Assembly: GCA_017860455.1 (NCBI GenBank) | Contig: JAGDMF010000006.1 | Location: 1 to 64,000, forward strand | Direction: 5' to 3' | Length of the DNA: 64,000 nt | Source: Bacteroidota bacterium | Lineage (GTDB): Bacteria > Bacteroidota > Bacteroidia > Bacteroidales > WCHB1-69 | In this document: positions 16,951 to 26,580 of the stretch, in pieces | Layout: each line of letters begins with the position of its first letter | Numbering within the stretch: the stretch's first letter is position 1 | Program-made: the position numbers and the translations under genes | Notes under the pieces: generated by a model | The model's input: only the letters and a program-made list of their open reading frames with translations | Database searches by the model: none | What the model was told of the DNA's origin: nothing

Positions 16951-18202
16951 GGTGACGCATTGTCAAAGTCAGGATTTCAAACACTGATTTAAATTTATCT
17001 ACAGATTCAAAAAAATGAGTTGTATCATTTTTTAAATGCGAAAAATGAGTTCCAATAAAATAGGTTTCTAAATGAAACTCATTACATAGATTTACAATTT
17101 TCTCATGTTCATCTGAAGAAAAATCACCCAATTCAAACATATCTCCCAAGACAGCAACTTTTTCAGAAGCATTGATCATCATAAAGTTTTCAATAGCTGC
17201 TTTCATGCTCGTTGGATTTGCGTTGTAATAATCAGCAATGATCGTATTGTTTCCCAACATTTTCACTTGTGAACGTTGATTATTGGGTGCATAAGATTGA
17301 ATAGCCTCAATAATTTGTGCATCAGAAACACCGAAAAAACGCCCTATTGAGGCAGCACATAAGATGTTATCCAGATTATAAGCTCCAGTTATTTGAGTTT
17401 TAATTTGTTGATCAAAAATTTGTATTGTTAAATAGGGATCAATCGCGGTAACTGAACCGTTAATAAATGGATCCTGATCAACCCCATAAAACTGTATTTG
17501 GGTATTATTATGTCCTGTTTTCTTAAAAGATGTTTCGATTCTGGTTTTGGCTTCTTTTACTAATAGCAGATCCTTTCCATTAACAAAAAGAACGCCGCTG
17601 TCATGAATCACGGCATCATAGAGACCCATTTTGGTTTCAACAATATTTTCATAAGATTTAAATCCTTCCAAATGGGCATTGCCGATATTGGTAACCACGC
17701 CATGAGTAGGATAAGCAAAGGTACATAATTCTGAAATTTCATTTACATGATTAGCGCCCATTTCAACAACTGCTATTTCATGTTCTTTTGTGATGGAAAG
17801 AATGGTTAAAGGAACTCCAATATGGTTATTCAGATTACCTACCGTAGATTGCACATTATACTTTTGAGACAACACTTTCGTAATCAATTCTTTAGTGGTT
17901 GTTTTACCATTTGTACCTGTGATACCGATAACGGGAATTTTCAATTCTAACCGATGGTTTGTAGCTAAAATCTGAAGGGTTTCCAAAACATTTTTAACTA
18001 CGAAGCATTGAGGATGATCTGTAAAAGATGAATTTTCAGTAACTACAAATTTTGCTCCTAATTCAAGAGCTTGATTTACAAATAGATTTCCATCAAATTG
18101 TTCCCCTTTTAGGCAGAAAAAGATAGAATAAGGAATAATTTTTCTAGTATCTGTTGAAATAACAGGGTAATTTAAAAATTGAGAATAAATTTCACTTATC
18201 AT
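16913..18202 (-). CDS. murF: UDP-N-acetylmuramoyl-tripeptide--D-Ala-D-Ala ligase, 3' end replaced by IS sequence
   Basis: MurF adds D-Ala-D-Ala to the UDP-MurNAc-tripeptide in cytoplasmic peptidoglycan synthesis. N-terminal substrate domain residues 1-90 ('ISTDTRKIIPYSIFFCLKGE'), ATP site 'GITGTNGKTTTKE' (~93-105), Mur ligase centre with 'VVEMGANHVNEI', and C-terminal domain ('IADYYNANPTSMKAAIENF', 'VAVLGDMFELGDFSSDEH'). Only the first 409 codons are native. The last 20 residues (from 'ILTLTMRHPKW') are encoded by the IS1634 end. The usual final motif (KGSRxMxLE) is therefore missing, although the total length of 429 looks normal by chance. MurF is essential, so either the tail is dispensable or another copy exists. 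It starts 38 bases after the gldJ terminator. Confidence 0.85.
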   Translation of the reverse strand: MISEIYSQFLNYPVISTDTRKIIPYSIFFCLKGEQFDGNLFVNQALELGAKFVVTENSSFTDHPQCFVVKNVLETLQILATNHRLELKIPVIGITGTNGKTTTKELITKVLSQKYNVQSTVGNLNNHIGVPLTILSITKEHEIAVVEMGANHVNEISELCTFAYPTHGVVTNIGNAHLEGFKSYENIVETKMGLYDAVIHDSGVLFVNGKDLLLVKEAKTRIETSFKKTGHNNTQIQFYGVDQDPFINGSVTAIDPYLTIQIFDQQIKTQITGAYNLDNILCAASIGRFFGVSDAQIIEAIQSYAPNNQRSQVKMLGNNTIIADYYNANPTSMKAAIENFMMINASEKVAVLGDMFELGDFSSDEHEKIVNLCNEFHLETYFIGTHFSHLKNDTTHFFESVDKFKSVFEILTLTMRHPKWISRNDHQKA

Positions 18203-18238
18203 AATCTGGTTTTTTAAAAATCATTTTTTACTTAAAAA

Positions 18239-18262
18239 AAAAACGGCTAAAAGCCGTTTTTA
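18239..18262 (-). terminator. Terminator after gldJ
   Basis: AAAACGGCT-AAA-AGCCGTTTT, a 9-bp stem; on the minus strand it is followed by a run of T (A run at 18233-18243 on the plus strand). It lies 6 bases past the gldJ stop and before murF. Confidence 0.85.
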
Positions 18263-18267
18263 TTTTA

Positions 18268-19758
18268 CTAGTTGCTGGTTGGAGGCCCTAATCGTGCCAT
18301 TGCGCAACGGAATCCGATATAATCGGTAGCTTCATCTTCATCAAGATAGCGTCTTTGTCCTGGAGCAGCCCAATATTGAAGGTCTTTCCATGATCCACCT
18401 TTCACAACGCGTGCTTTATCACCAACTAATGAATATTTATAACTTTCATTCATATTTTTTCTATACATATAATCTGTACTCACTTTATTAGTATCTCCCC
18501 CTTGCCATCTTTCACTTTCAAGTACAGAGGCCCAGTCGCCATCTAAGAAATTTTTATTATCAGCAGTTCTATAATTTCTTCTTCTATCATTTTTGAAATC
18601 AGAAACAGGAACCATAGGCACACGACCTACACTATCTCTCTCTTCAACGGTACCATCTTCCAATAATTTTTTAGTTTCGTAGTAGTTACCTCTGAATGGG
18701 TTTAAATCAGCAGCATCCAATGCAGTATTAGGACGATAAACATCTAATACCCACTCTGCAACGTTACCACCCATATTATATAGACCGTAGTCATTAGGCC
18801 AGAATGATTTCACAGGAGCAGTTTTTTCAGCAGCATCATTTAAGTGACTGGCAACACCCATATAATCACCTCTACCTCTACGAAGGTTAGCAACGTTATC
18901 ACCCATATATTTTTTCTCTTCTGTACGAACATAAGAGCCGTTCCAAGGATAGATTCTTCTTTCAAGAACTCTTTCGTTGTAAGTATTTCCAATTAAGCCA
19001 TAAGCAGCATATTCCCATTCAGCTTCAGTGGGGAGTCTGTACTTAGGTAGAAGGATACCATCTTCCATTTTTACATTTCTGTATTCTCCGGAAGTAATAT
19101 ATTGTAATCTTCTGTCAGAGTTGGATTCATAAGCATTATCACCATAAGTTAAATATGCATCAGTATTGAAATATCCTTCTGGAGATGGAGCAACATTATA
19201 ATTTGCGAATCCCATATCCACCAATATTTTTTCATTAACACGGTCAGTTCTCCATGCAGCATAGTTCACAGCTTGTAACCAGCTAACACCAACTACAGGA
19301 TACTCTTGGAAAGCAGGGTATCTAAGATAATACTCAACATAGGTTTCTTCCATAGCCATTTTGTTTCTCCAAACATTTTCGTCTGGTACAGCATTGTCAT
19401 AAACCACTTTAAGGTCAGCAGGAACAAAAACTCTTTCCAACCAATTGAGGTATTCCAAATAGTTTAAATTGCTAATTTCGCATTCATCCATATAGAATGA
19501 GGAAACAGTAACACGTTTAGGATCGTTATCCCAATCATACATTACATCTTGTTCAACGCGGCCCATTTGAAAAGTACCACCTTCAATCAAAACCAAGCCG
19601 GGACCTGTTTCTTGTTCAGTAAATGGGAAAACTTCAAATCCTCCATTTTCAGGATCATTGAATTCCCAACCGGTAGTTGAACTGGATTCACTAGAGCAAG
19701 AAGCAAAAAGAACAGCTGCAAAGATGGATAAACCTAAATACTTTGTGATCTTATTCAT
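18268..19758 (-). CDS. gldJ: Type IX secretion/gliding lipoprotein GldJ
   Basis: 496 residues. The lipobox 'LFASC' places the lipidated Cys at 21. The body is an FGE-sulfatase-like domain ('GLVLIEGGTFQMGR', 'YRLPTEAEWEYAAYG', 'NMGGNVAEWVLDVY', 'VVKGGSWKD', 'YIGFRCAMA'). GldJ forms part of the outer-membrane-associated ring of T9SS with GldK and is needed for GldK stability in Flavobacterium. The choice of GldJ over GldK rests on context: the flavobacterial order gldJ-porU-porV is present here, with a porP gene inserted between. It lies 54 bases after that porP gene and is followed by a terminator and murF, also a common arrangement. Confidence 0.85.
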   Translation of the reverse strand: MNKITKYLGLSIFAAVLFASCSSESSSTTGWEFNDPENGGFEVFPFTEQETGPGLVLIEGGTFQMGRVEQDVMYDWDNDPKRVTVSSFYMDECEISNLNYLEYLNWLERVFVPADLKVVYDNAVPDENVWRNKMAMEETYVEYYLRYPAFQEYPVVGVSWLQAVNYAAWRTDRVNEKILVDMGFANYNVAPSPEGYFNTDAYLTYGDNAYESNSDRRLQYITSGEYRNVKMEDGILLPKYRLPTEAEWEYAAYGLIGNTYNERVLERRIYPWNGSYVRTEEKKYMGDNVANLRRGRGDYMGVASHLNDAAEKTAPVKSFWPNDYGLYNMGGNVAEWVLDVYRPNTALDAADLNPFRGNYYETKKLLEDGTVEERDSVGRVPMVPVSDFKNDRRRNYRTADNKNFLDGDWASVLESERWQGGDTNKVSTDYMYRKNMNESYKYSLVGDKARVVKGGSWKDLQYWAAPGQRRYLDEDEATDYIGFRCAMARLGPPTSN

Positions 19759-19812
19759 AATCTATTGTAATATAATTTTATTAACGATTTTTTTAATTTT
19801 TTATTATAAAGA

Positions 19813-20802
19813 CTAGTAATGTGGACATTCTAGGTCTTTAATATGTTTCACTTTTTCAGGACAAGGTAATAATAATTGGAAAGTAACTTCATGAGCACCG
19901 CCTGAGCTACCTGAAAGTTCATTTACAGTAATATCATAAGAGTATCCGATTCTGAATTGTTCGTGTTGTAAACCACTGGTAAAGATCAAAGCATCTGAAC
20001 CTTGTAAACTATGGCGATACCATAGACCTACGGTAAAAGGATAGAAATTCAAATAGAAACCTTCATTAAAGTAGTGGTATGTCATTTGTTGTTGGTAGAT
20101 AAAATTAGGGCTAATAGAAACATCTCCGAAGGTCAATTCTTTTTTACTTTTTCTATAAATATCGAAAGTACCTCCCATGTGAGCAGTATATTTAATTGGA
20201 TGTCTATAAGTTTCAGAAATAAAACCAACATACATTGGAACTAAATGGTGTGCTGCAAATCCAAAGTAAAAATTTTTGAAATAGCCTAACATCCCGGCAG
20301 AGATATCCAGTTGACCCTTAACCAAGTCTCCGGGAGGAACTTCAGCCGTTTGGTATACAAATCCGTATTTTGGATCGATCATATCACCAAAAGTGAGTTT
20401 GCTCCAGTCTAAGCTTCTTTGATAGTAACCAGCTGAGAGGGCAAATCTCATATTGAATTTTCTAGTCACTTTCAACTTGAATGAATACATAAAGTTGGCA
20501 CTATACGTTTTAAATGTTCCGGTACCTTCGTGGTCACCATACAACAAAACACCAATACCCCCATTAATTTTATCAAAATGTTGATCATAACTTACGGAAT
20601 AAGTTACAAATTCACTCGGCATGCTGGGCCACTGATCTCTGAAACTGGTTGCTATTCTAGGACAAACATTTGTACCTGCCATAGCCGGATTCAAGTAGAG
20701 CGGATTAGCATAGAACTGTGAAAAATGGGCATCTTGTGCGTTTACCATACTTGTGGTAAGTAATAATGCCGTGGTTAATAGAACACAAAATAGTCTTGAC
20801 AT
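19813..20802 (-). CDS. PorP/SprF-family T9SS outer membrane protein
   Basis: 329 residues with a signal peptide ending near 'SMVNAQ'. The mature start 'DAHFSQFYANPLYLNPAMAGT' is the family hallmark. Beta strands follow ('GIGVLLYGDHEGTGTF', 'NMRFALSAGYYQRSLDW') and the last part 'FRIGYSYDITVNEL' precedes a short Cys-containing tail ('LPCPEK', 'DLECPHY'). PorP/SprF proteins form outer membrane barrels that recruit T9SS or gliding components. It is first in an operon with gldJ and is divergent from porU. A TACTTTTG box lies 24 bases upstream. Confidence 0.88.
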   Translation of the reverse strand: MSRLFCVLLTTALLLTTSMVNAQDAHFSQFYANPLYLNPAMAGTNVCPRIATSFRDQWPSMPSEFVTYSVSYDQHFDKINGGIGVLLYGDHEGTGTFKTYSANFMYSFKLKVTRKFNMRFALSAGYYQRSLDWSKLTFGDMIDPKYGFVYQTAEVPPGDLVKGQLDISAGMLGYFKNFYFGFAAHHLVPMYVGFISETYRHPIKYTAHMGGTFDIYRKSKKELTFGDVSISPNFIYQQQMTYHYFNEGFYLNFYPFTVGLWYRHSLQGSDALIFTSGLQHEQFRIGYSYDITVNELSGSSGGAHEVTFQLLLPCPEKVKHIKDLECPHY

Positions 20803-20825
20803 ATTAAAATTCGATTTTTGCGTTG

Positions 20826-20833
20826 CAAAAGTA
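20826..20833 (-). promoter_or_regulatory. Putative -7 box for the porP-gldJ operon
   Basis: TACTTTTG on the minus strand fits TAnnTTTG. No clear -33 TTTG is found at the usual distance. Expected start near 20819. Confidence 0.4.
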
Positions 20834-20944
20834 ATTATTTTTTTCTAATATTCGTTTTATATTTATCATTAATCTTATAATTTTTTTCTTTTTTAATCGT
20901 TATTTATCAAAAAAATAACCGAATATCAATTATTATAACGGAAT

Positions 20945-23900
20945 ATGGAACAAAAATCTTGGGTGCTGATACTATTTTTTATTAGTTTTTTGCTTTTTTC
21001 ATTTGATAATCAAGCACAAAATATTAATAAAACCTATACTATTGAGTGGGAAAATCCTCAAATGAACATCAACGAAGATGGATCTGAAGTAAAATTACTC
21101 TATTTTAAAGAGGCATTTTATGAAAATGAGTTCCCTTCCTTACCTGTTTATGTTGATAAAATTTTAGTTCCGGCAAATTATAATACATACCAATATATTA
21201 TTACCGATTTAATAACTGAACCTTTCAGTGCAGAGGATGCTGCATTGATTCCATCCGGATATCGTAAAAACAATGTTTCCGTTCAAATAACTACCGCTGC
21301 TTCTAAAAATCAAAATTTTGCATTAATTCATTTTATTCCCATTATATACTCAGGAAATAAAGCTCAAAAAGTAACTTCATTTAAAATAGAGATTACACCC
21401 AGTAGTGTAGCACCTATCAAAAAATACAAAGGGGTTTCAAATTCTGTTTTATCCTCTGGAAACTGGTATAAAATTGGAATCGTTAATTCAGGCATTTATA
21501 AAGTGACTTATGAAAATCTCGTAGCTATGGGAATATCTTCATCTGCAATGAATTCATCCCATTTATCCCTTTTCGGAAATGGAGGCAATATGTTACCTGA
21601 ACGCAACAATGTAGACAGACCTTCCGATTTGGTTGAAAATAGTATCTGGATTCAGGATGGAGGTGATGGCGTTTTTAATGCCGGTGATTACTTTTTATTT
21701 TATGGTAAAGGGATCCATTCCTGGTCAGTTGATGCTCCATTGCAAACTTTTACACATAATTATAATGTATACGCTGATAAAACTTATTATTTTATCACTT
21801 TTGATCCCACAATTGGTTTAAAAAAAAGGATAACTCAAGTGGATAATTCAGGTTTGTCGGATAATATATCCATCAATTCTTTTACTCATTACGATTTTTA
21901 TGAAAACGATAAATATAATTTTGCTGAATCGGGAAGACAATGGTTTGATGAAGGATTTGAAATTGAAAACACAAAATCATATAACTTTAACTTACCAGAA
22001 CCCTTAGGAACTCCATTAAGATTAACTTTTGTGGCAGGAACTACCATTAGTCAAAGCTCCTCATTTTCGATTGTTGTTAACAATACGACTTTACAAAACA
22101 TGTCACTATCTGCAGTCATGTCAGGAAATTTTGGGGTTTCCAATGTTAAAAATTACTCCGTTAATAATCCTTCAACTCCTTTACATATTTCAATGACTTA
22201 CAACAAACCGCAATCTTCATCGATAGCCTATTTGGATTATATTGAACTGCAATTGGACTGTTATTTAAAATTCTACAAAGATCAGTTTCCATTTTGTGCT
22301 CCTCAGTCTGTAGGTGAAGGGAATATTGCAGTTTTTGAAATGAGTAACGCCAATAGTGCAACAAAAATCTGGGATATTTCCAATCCTTATGAACCTGTTC
22401 AAATACTAGGCAATTTAACTAATTCTGTATTTTCTTTTAAAACTTCCACCAATACTTTAAAGTATTTTCAGGCATTTAATGGAAATAGTTTTTTAAGTGT
22501 CTCAACTATCGGGAAGATCAATAATCAAAATCTGATTGGAACCTCTGATGTAGATATGATCATCATTACTCATCCTGATTTTCTGTCTGAAGCAAAAAGA
22601 CATGCCCAATTGAGATCCAATAGTGAAGGATTGTCTATTGTTGTGGTTACTCCGGAGCAGGTTTACAACGAGTTTTCATCCGGAACTGCTGATCCTACAG
22701 CTATTAGAGATTACATGAGAGCTGTTTACAAAAAAACAGAAGGTGAATTTCCTCAGTATTTATTGCTATTCGGAAGACCCTCTTATGACTACAGAGGAAG
22801 AGTTTCCGGCACCAAATTATTCGTTCCAAACTATCAATTACAGGAATCTTTCAGTGAAAACAATTTGAGAGCCAATGACGATTATTTTGGGGTATTGGAT
22901 GATAATGAGGGGGAATCCGGTTTTGGATTGATCGATATCGGTATCGGTAGATTTCCGGTAACAACATTAAATCAAGCAGCCATCTGTGTAGATAAAACAG
23001 CCAATTATACTGCCAGACAAAGTTTAGTATCCGATAATTCTACCATCATTTCCAATTATGGAGATTGGAAAAATGTGATCACTTTTGTTGGAGATGATGA
23101 GGAGGATAATTACCACATGATGACTGTAAATGCAGGCGCTATCAAAGTTGGGGCCAGATATCCCCATTTCAATTTGGACAAAATCTATTGTGATGCGTTT
23201 GAACAAGTTTCTTATGCCGGAGGACAAAGATATCCTGAAGTAAACAAAGCGATCAATAACAGAATGCAAAAAGGATCTTTGATTTTTGCTTATGCCGGTC
23301 ATGGTGGTGCCAATGGTTGGGGACATGAACGCTATTTGGAAATTTCTGATATCAACAAATGGACTAACAAATACAATCAACCCTGGATGTTTAATTTTAC
23401 TTGCTCTTTTGGGTGGATTGACAGAAAATCTGTATCTCCTTCTGAACTGATCTTTATTAACGACAAAGGGGGAGCTTCAGCCATGCTCACAACAACAAGA
23501 GTTGCTTTTGCAGGACCCAATTATATTTTTTGCGAACATCTTTTTAATGTACCATTTATTGATGATAATAACAACGTCATCACAATTGGAAATTTGAATA
23601 AAGAGGGAAAAAACAGAGCTTCCAATAATGATAATTTAAGAATGTTTGTTGTTTTAGGAGACCCTTCTTTAAAATTAAGTTTTCCAGTTTACAATGTGAT
23701 AACGGATTCTATAAATGGAGTTTCTGTTTTGCAGGAATCTGACACCATCAGAGCATTGGAAAAAGTAACAATTAAAGGTCACGTAACCGATTTGAATGGT
23801 ACTATTTTAGAGCAGTTCAACGGCTCAATTTTCCCTTCTGTCTATGATAAAAGTGTCAGAGTCTCTACCTTAATGAATGATCCTGATCAAGTAGATGGTC

Positions 23901-24772
23901 CTTTTGAATTTGAGGTTCAAAAAAATATCATTTTTAAAGGAAATGCTTCAGTAATAAACGGTTATTTTGAGTTCACGTTTATTGTTCCTAAAGATATCAA
24001 TTATGCTTATGGAAACGGAAAGATAAGCTATTACTTCAAATCTTCCAATATGGATGGAAAAGGGTACACTTCAAATTTCATTATTGGTGGTGTGAGTCCA
24101 AATCCAATAACTGATGAAAAAGGTCCTGAAATTCACATTTTTTTAAATGATGAAAAATTTGTCAACGGAGGAATTACGAATCCTAATCCTCAATTGATCG
24201 TAAAACTGAAGGATGATAATGGTATTAACACAACCGGAAACGGAATTGGGCACGATTTAATTGCGATTTTAGACAATAACTCTGACTCACAAGTAACACT
24301 CAACGACTTTTATCAAGCTGAAAAAGATAGTTTTAACACAGGAATTGTTAGATATCCATTGACCGATATAGCTCCAGGCACCCATACTTTAAAAATCAGA
24401 GCCTGGGACATTGCCAATAATGTATCGGAATCCACCATCGAATTTACGGTTATGAATGATGCAAATCTTGAAATTGAGCATGTTCTCAATTATCCAAATC
24501 CATTCACAACCCATACTCAATTTTTCTTTGAGCACAATCAACCCGGTCAAACCTTTGACATTATGGTTCAAATCTTTACTATTTCCGGTAAATTAGTGAA
24601 GACTATCCACTCTACACAATTTTTAACAGGCACCCGTTCAGAGGGTATCGACTGGAATGGGTTGGATGATTTTGGCGATAAATTGGCAAAAGGAACTTAT
24701 GTTTACAAATTGCTGGTTCGAAATGCAAATCATGATACTGTAGAAAAATTTGAGAAAATTGTTATCTTATAA
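20945..24772 (+). CDS. porU: T9SS sortase PorU
   Basis: 1275 residues, signal peptide ending near 'DNQAQ'. PorU is the surface C25 cysteine protease that removes the C-terminal signal from T9SS cargo and links it to A-LPS. The gingipain-like catalytic region is clear: 'IITHPDFLSEAKRHAQLR', catalytic His in 'FAYAGHGGANGWGHER' (His786) and catalytic Cys in 'FNFTCSFGWID' (Cys820). The C-terminal part 'LNYPNPFTTHTQFFFEH' to 'LAKGTYVYKLLVRN' is a CTD-like Ig domain, as usual in PorU. It is divergent from porP-gldJ and followed by porV after 56 bases. Confidence 0.93.
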   Translation: MEQKSWVLILFFISFLLFSFDNQAQNINKTYTIEWENPQMNINEDGSEVKLLYFKEAFYENEFPSLPVYVDKILVPANYNTYQYIITDLITEPFSAEDAALIPSGYRKNNVSVQITTAASKNQNFALIHFIPIIYSGNKAQKVTSFKIEITPSSVAPIKKYKGVSNSVLSSGNWYKIGIVNSGIYKVTYENLVAMGISSSAMNSSHLSLFGNGGNMLPERNNVDRPSDLVENSIWIQDGGDGVFNAGDYFLFYGKGIHSWSVDAPLQTFTHNYNVYADKTYYFITFDPTIGLKKRITQVDNSGLSDNISINSFTHYDFYENDKYNFAESGRQWFDEGFEIENTKSYNFNLPEPLGTPLRLTFVAGTTISQSSSFSIVVNNTTLQNMSLSAVMSGNFGVSNVKNYSVNNPSTPLHISMTYNKPQSSSIAYLDYIELQLDCYLKFYKDQFPFCAPQSVGEGNIAVFEMSNANSATKIWDISNPYEPVQILGNLTNSVFSFKTSTNTLKYFQAFNGNSFLSVSTIGKINNQNLIGTSDVDMIIITHPDFLSEAKRHAQLRSNSEGLSIVVVTPEQVYNEFSSGTADPTAIRDYMRAVYKKTEGEFPQYLLLFGRPSYDYRGRVSGTKLFVPNYQLQESFSENNLRANDDYFGVLDDNEGESGFGLIDIGIGRFPVTTLNQAAICVDKTANYTARQSLVSDNSTIISNYGDWKNVITFVGDDEEDNYHMMTVNAGAIKVGARYPHFNLDKIYCDAFEQVSYAGGQRYPEVNKAINNRMQKGSLIFAYAGHGGANGWGHERYLEISDINKWTNKYNQPWMFNFTCSFGWIDRKSVSPSELIFINDKGGASAMLTTTRVAFAGPNYIFCEHLFNVPFIDDNNNVITIGNLNKEGKNRASNNDNLRMFVVLGDPSLKLSFPVYNVITDSINGVSVLQESDTIRALEKVTIKGHVTDLNGTILEQFNGSIFPSVYDKSVRVSTLMNDPDQVDGPFEFEVQKNIIFKGNASVINGYFEFTFIVPKDINYAYGNGKISYYFKSSNMDGKGYTSNFIIGGVSPNPITDEKGPEIHIFLNDEKFVNGGITNPNPQLIVKLKDDNGINTTGNGIGHDLIAILDNNSDSQVTLNDFYQAEKDSFNTGIVRYPLTDIAPGTHTLKIRAWDIANNVSESTIEFTVMNDANLEIEHVLNYPNPFTTHTQFFFEHNQPGQTFDIMVQIFTISGKLVKTIHSTQFLTGTRSEGIDWNGLDDFGDKLAKGTYVYKLLVRNANHDTVEKFEKIVIL

Positions 24773-24791
24773 AATATTATTAGTATTTTTG
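24759..24791 (+). promoter_or_regulatory. Promoter before porV
   Basis: TTG at 24759-24761, 22 bases, then TATTTTTG at 24784-24791. It would start near 24798, 31 bases before the porV ATG, and overlaps the end of porU, so porV can be transcribed on its own. Confidence 0.6.
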
Positions 24792-24828
24792 CGTTTCTTT
24801 TGAATTATTATCAGCAATTTATATCTAT

Positions 24829-26076
24829 ATGACAAACAAAAGCATATTTTTAACTGTACTTATCTTACTATCAATAACTTTAGCTCATTCTCAGGACTCT
24901 TTTGATTTTGAAAATCCTTCTGCTCCCTACTATAATGCCATGACTACAGCAGTTCCATTTCTTATGATTTCCCCTGATTCAAGAGGTGCAGGAATGGGAG
25001 ATATTGGGGTTGCTTCATCCGCAGATATCAATTCTCAACATTACAATGCTGCTAAATACGTGTTTAGCAAAAGTAAATTCGGGATCTCAATGTCCTATAC
25101 TCCTTGGTTAGCCGAGTTGGTGAATGATATTGACTTAGCCTATGTTTGTGGGTTTGTTAAATTAACAGACATGGATGCTATTGCATTTTCTTTAAGATAT
25201 TTTTCATTAGGTTCTATTCAATTTACTGACTATTTTGGATATAATATCGGACCGGAAAGAACACCACACGAATTTGCGATTGATGCTTCCTATTCCAGAA
25301 AATTCTCTGACCATTTTTCAATGTCTTTGACTCCTCGTTTCATATACTCCAATCTTGCATCTGATGTAGTGGTTACCGGTGTTGAAATGAAACCGGGAAC
25401 AGCTATCGCTGCTGATTTAGGTATGTTTTATGAACAAGATTTTGATTCTCAAAGTTTTGAAAATCAAACATTTAGAGCAGGTGTCTGTTTCTCAAATATT
25501 GGAAATAAAATATCCTATACTGATGGTAGTATCAATAAAGATTTTCTACCTACCAATCTTAGAATTGGTCTTTCCTACACCATGGATATTGACAAGTACA
25601 ACAAATGGAGTTTCTTAGGGGAAGTAGGAAAACTGTTAGTACCAACCAATCCCGTTAAAAAGGTCAATGAATTAGGTACTCCGATTACTAATCCGGATGG
25701 AAGCTATGTGTATTATGGTAATGGTATGAATCCAAAAGATATCAGTACTTTTCAAGGTATTTTGAGATCTTTCTATGATTCTCCGGGTGGTTTTAATGAA
25801 GAGATGAGAGAAATTGTATTTGCTGTTGGTACAGAATATGTGTACAACGATCTGTTTTCCATTAGATTAGGAACATTTTTTGAAAACCAGTATAAAGGGG
25901 ATCGAAAATTTGGAGAAGTGGGAGTTGGTTTGAAATACAATGTATTTATTATTGATGTTTCTTATCTGGTCACATTCACCAACAGAAATCCATTAGCCAA
26001 TACGTTAAGATTCTCATTATCCTTTGATTTTGAATCGTTTTATGCTAAAGATATAAAAAGACAAGGCAAAAAATAG
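24829..26076 (+). CDS. porV: T9SS outer membrane shuttle protein PorV (LptO)
   Basis: 415 residues. Signal peptide 'ITLAHSQ', then the family start 'TTAVPFLMISPDSRGAGMGDIGVAS'. The long stretch of amphipathic strands fits a FadL-like 14-stranded barrel. PorV brings cargo from the SprA translocon to PorU and is needed for A-LPS attachment. It follows porU as in Flavobacterium and precedes ispF by 6 bases. Confidence 0.93.
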   Translation: MTNKSIFLTVLILLSITLAHSQDSFDFENPSAPYYNAMTTAVPFLMISPDSRGAGMGDIGVASSADINSQHYNAAKYVFSKSKFGISMSYTPWLAELVNDIDLAYVCGFVKLTDMDAIAFSLRYFSLGSIQFTDYFGYNIGPERTPHEFAIDASYSRKFSDHFSMSLTPRFIYSNLASDVVVTGVEMKPGTAIAADLGMFYEQDFDSQSFENQTFRAGVCFSNIGNKISYTDGSINKDFLPTNLRIGLSYTMDIDKYNKWSFLGEVGKLLVPTNPVKKVNELGTPITNPDGSYVYYGNGMNPKDISTFQGILRSFYDSPGGFNEEMREIVFAVGTEYVYNDLFSIRLGTFFENQYKGDRKFGEVGVGLKYNVFIIDVSYLVTFTNRNPLANTLRFSLSFDFESFYAKDIKRQGKK

Positions 26077-26082
26077 CGTTTC

Positions 26083-26577
26083 ATGAAACTGAAAGTTGGG
26101 TTAGGCTACGATTCTCATAAATTGGTTGATAAGGATATCAACCAATTTCCATTTATATTAGGTGGTATTATCATTCCTAATGACAAGAGTTGCGTAGCTC
26201 ATTCTGATGGGGATGTTGTGATCCATGCTGTATGTGATGCATTGTTAGGCGCTGCAGGATTAGGAGATATTGGCACCCTTTTTCCTGATACGGATCCTCA
26301 ATTTTTCAAAAAGGATAGTCAGGAACTGCTTGACCATGTAGTTACTCTTATTTCAGATCAGGGATTTTTCGTGAATAACATTGACCTCACTATTATTTTA
26401 GAAAAACCGAAACTTTTTCCTTATAAACAAGCGATTGCCAATAATCTGGCCCGAATCCTTAAAATTACACCCGATTCCGTTTCTGTAAAAGCCAAAACCA
26501 ATGAAGGATTAGATGCAGTTGGCAACGGAGATGCTGTTGTGGTACATGCTATTTGCTTATTAATAAACAATTTATAA
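26083..26577 (+). CDS. ispF: 2-C-methyl-D-erythritol 2,4-cyclodiphosphate synthase
   Basis: 164 residues. IspF converts CDP-ME-2-phosphate to the cyclodiphosphate in the MEP isoprenoid pathway. The metal ligands are present: 'GLGYDSHKL' (Asp10, His12) and 'SDGDVVIHAVCDALLGA' (His near 44). 'IDLTIILEKPKL' and 'VSVKAKTNEGLDAVGNGD' are the other family blocks. The start is chosen because the Asp-x-His motif sits at residue 10, as usual. It is tightly packed between porV and the M3 peptidase gene (3-base gap). Confidence 0.95.
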   Translation: MKLKVGLGYDSHKLVDKDINQFPFILGGIIIPNDKSCVAHSDGDVVIHAVCDALLGAAGLGDIGTLFPDTDPQFFKKDSQELLDHVVTLISDQGFFVNNIDLTIILEKPKLFPYKQAIANNLARILKITPDSVSVKAKTNEGLDAVGNGDAVVVHAICLLINNL

Positions 26578-26580
26578 ATT

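Larger units (their letters stand above)
15310..16975 (+). mobile_element. IS1634-type insertion sequence, 1666 bp
   Basis: The ends are perfect 15-bp terminal inverted repeats: ATCCTGACTTTGACA at 15310-15324 and its reverse complement at 16961-16975. At the right end the TIR continues as ATGCGTCACC (25 bp in all), while at the left end TGCGTCACC is found 52 bases further in (15377-15385). It encodes one transposase. The flanking bases (ccccaat / ttcaaac) show no target-site duplication. The right end is fused to the 3' part of murF; the left flank is the efflux control region and does not carry the missing murF end. This suggests recombination between IS copies or an adjacent deletion rather than a simple insertion. 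Confidence 0.85.
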
